Assembly: GCF_037038585.1 (NCBI RefSeq)
Contig: NC_092521.1
Coordinates: 149,882,605-149,946,604 of the forward strand
Direction of reading: 5' to 3'
DNA from: Patagioenas fasciata
Taxonomy: Eukaryota; Chordata; Aves; Columbiformes; Columbidae
Length of the DNA stretch: 64,000 nucleotides
The notes under the pieces were generated by a model, which was not told the origin of the DNA, searched no databases, and saw only the letters and a list, made by a program, of their open reading frames with translations. Every line of letters starts with the position of its first letter. Position 1 is the stretch's first letter. Of the stretch, positions 62,801 to 64,000 are shown piece after piece. A program made the translations under genes and the position numbers.

Positions 62801-64000
62801 TTACAATTACTTTGCAAATTTAGGAATTAAAATCTATGAAATACACGACTAGGAGGAGCTCTCAGTGTTATTTAAAATATACATGTTCATGCTGAAAAAT
62901 CCTCATATGTACATTTTCTTCTTATGTTCTGAAATAAATAAATACAAAGAAAACCACATTGTGGCAGTTTTGAAACACTATCTGAACGAAAAAAATGAGA
63001 TTTTTCTTTAATGAAATAATTGATATGGTTATTCTTAATGAAGTCTCAAATATTTCCAATGAAGCAAAATCCTTGCTGGAAAAAGATTCTCCCAGAATGT
63101 AATTCATTATAATGAACATATTACAATCATTAAAGAACTAAATATTTTAAGAGCTGCACAGGAGATGAACATCTAACTACTTCCACTAAATTAATAATAG
63201 ATTTTCTTTCTGAACTATCTCCATAATTTTTAATCCCCTACTTAAAGATGCAAGAAAGGCACAACAGATTTTACAAGCATGAAAGCATTTATTTATTAAA
63301 AAAGCATGTTATTTGTAAACTTCAGGTTTGGATTCCAAAGTTTGCCATTGTCACAGAGAATTTTCATGGCAGGAAGGTTTCACTACCTTTAAAAAGGCTG
63401 AAAAAGCAATAAATATTTTGTTGATTAAGATTGCAGAATGTAAAACCTGATGCAAAACCAGGCCACTGACATTGTTTTTGAAAAAAAAATTATCTTGAAA
63501 GACACGAACCAGGGGAAGTTTTATTCCTATATGAACATGGAAGTAGTTTTTGGAGACTTCTTAACACAGCTCAATTTAGCATCCTATCCTAATGTGCTGA
63601 AATGAATATTAGATTGTGGTTGTTGTTGTTTTATCCCAAAGGGATTTTTGTGCATCATGACCAAAAATAATGACTGTGGCTAACATTAACGCTGACATAT
63701 TGGAAGAAGCTTGTTAAAAGAGCTGCAGGGCAGCTAAGTCTTGGACTGAAAAAGGAAAAGGACTAATTGTCTTCAGAACCTGGCAGCAATTTCTCGCCTA
63801 ACAAAGGCAAAGATAATGTTGTAGGAGAAAAGTTCCATAGCAGTCTTATTGTTTGCTTGGAACTGGCCACGTGACACAGTATTCACACAGCTCCTCATGG
63901 CAAAATTTGCCTTACAGTTTTTAACGTTTGAAAATGGTATAAAACATCTGCCAAGAGCGAAGTTCCACACCCTGGGCTTCTTTTCACAGCAAAGGGCTCA
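59872..64000 (-). other. PIP4K2A: PIP4K2A intron, upstream end outside window
   Basis: At least 4.1 kb upstream of the AKELP exon. I looked for the exon encoding the DLKGS/TVAREAS region on the minus strand and did not see it, so the intron very likely continues past 64000. The sequence is AT-rich. I see no repeat or nested gene. Confidence 0.7.

Noticed and set aside
63773..63970. 65-codon minus-strand frame as an upstream PIP4K2A exon
   Set aside because: The translation shows none of the expected kinase blocks (DLKGS, TVAREAS, YIIKTI), and no fitting splice sites were seen.

Overview
The window looks like bird nuclear DNA. Genes are sparse and split by introns, one locus is a vertebrate kinase gene, and nearly all recognisable repeats are CR1 non-LTR retrotransposons ending in the ATTCTGTG-type 8-base motif. 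The younger CR1 copies resemble the subfamily common in Neoaves, which argues weakly for a non-galliform bird. The species cannot be fixed from the sequence. No prokaryotic feature, CRISPR array, tRNA or rRNA was found.

The only protein-coding gene I can defend is PIP4K2A (phosphatidylinositol-5-phosphate 4-kinase type 2 alpha), on the minus strand at the right end. Four exons (59758-59871, 56263-56506, 55207-55310, 53433-53513) join in frame with GT-AG introns and give the last 180 codons and the stop. The 3' UTR probably runs to about 51225. The promoter and the 5' exons, including the N-terminal kinase lobe, lie beyond position 64000.

Region by region: 1-22.9 kb is intergenic, with ancient CR1 relics (721-1480, 7541-7650, 8852-10570), a 16/17-bp minisatellite (14641-15114) and an imperfect 43-bp-arm hairpin (20737-20835). 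22.95-25.2 kb holds a two-part CpG island around a TATA-like box and a 47-codon ORF with good start context; it could be the promoter of an unrecognised transcript. 25.2-36.8 kb is intergenic, with one unusually long unassigned ORF on the minus strand (33676-32981). 36.8-44.5 kb is a CR1 cluster: three antisense 3' ends, one carrying a short telomere-like (CCCTAA) block, and a 2.7-kb sense copy with endonuclease and reverse-transcriptase relics broken by several frameshifts and a changed catalytic motif. 44.5-51.2 kb is intergenic and 51.2-64 kb is PIP4K2A.

In mammals PIP4K2A lies near SPAG6, BMI1 and COMMD3 on its 3' side. I saw no exon of those genes, so the left 51 kb is best read as the intergenic space downstream of PIP4K2A. 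I found no clearly new biological system. The items most worth checking are the hairpin, the CpG-island/TATA locus, the minisatellite and the unassigned ORF.
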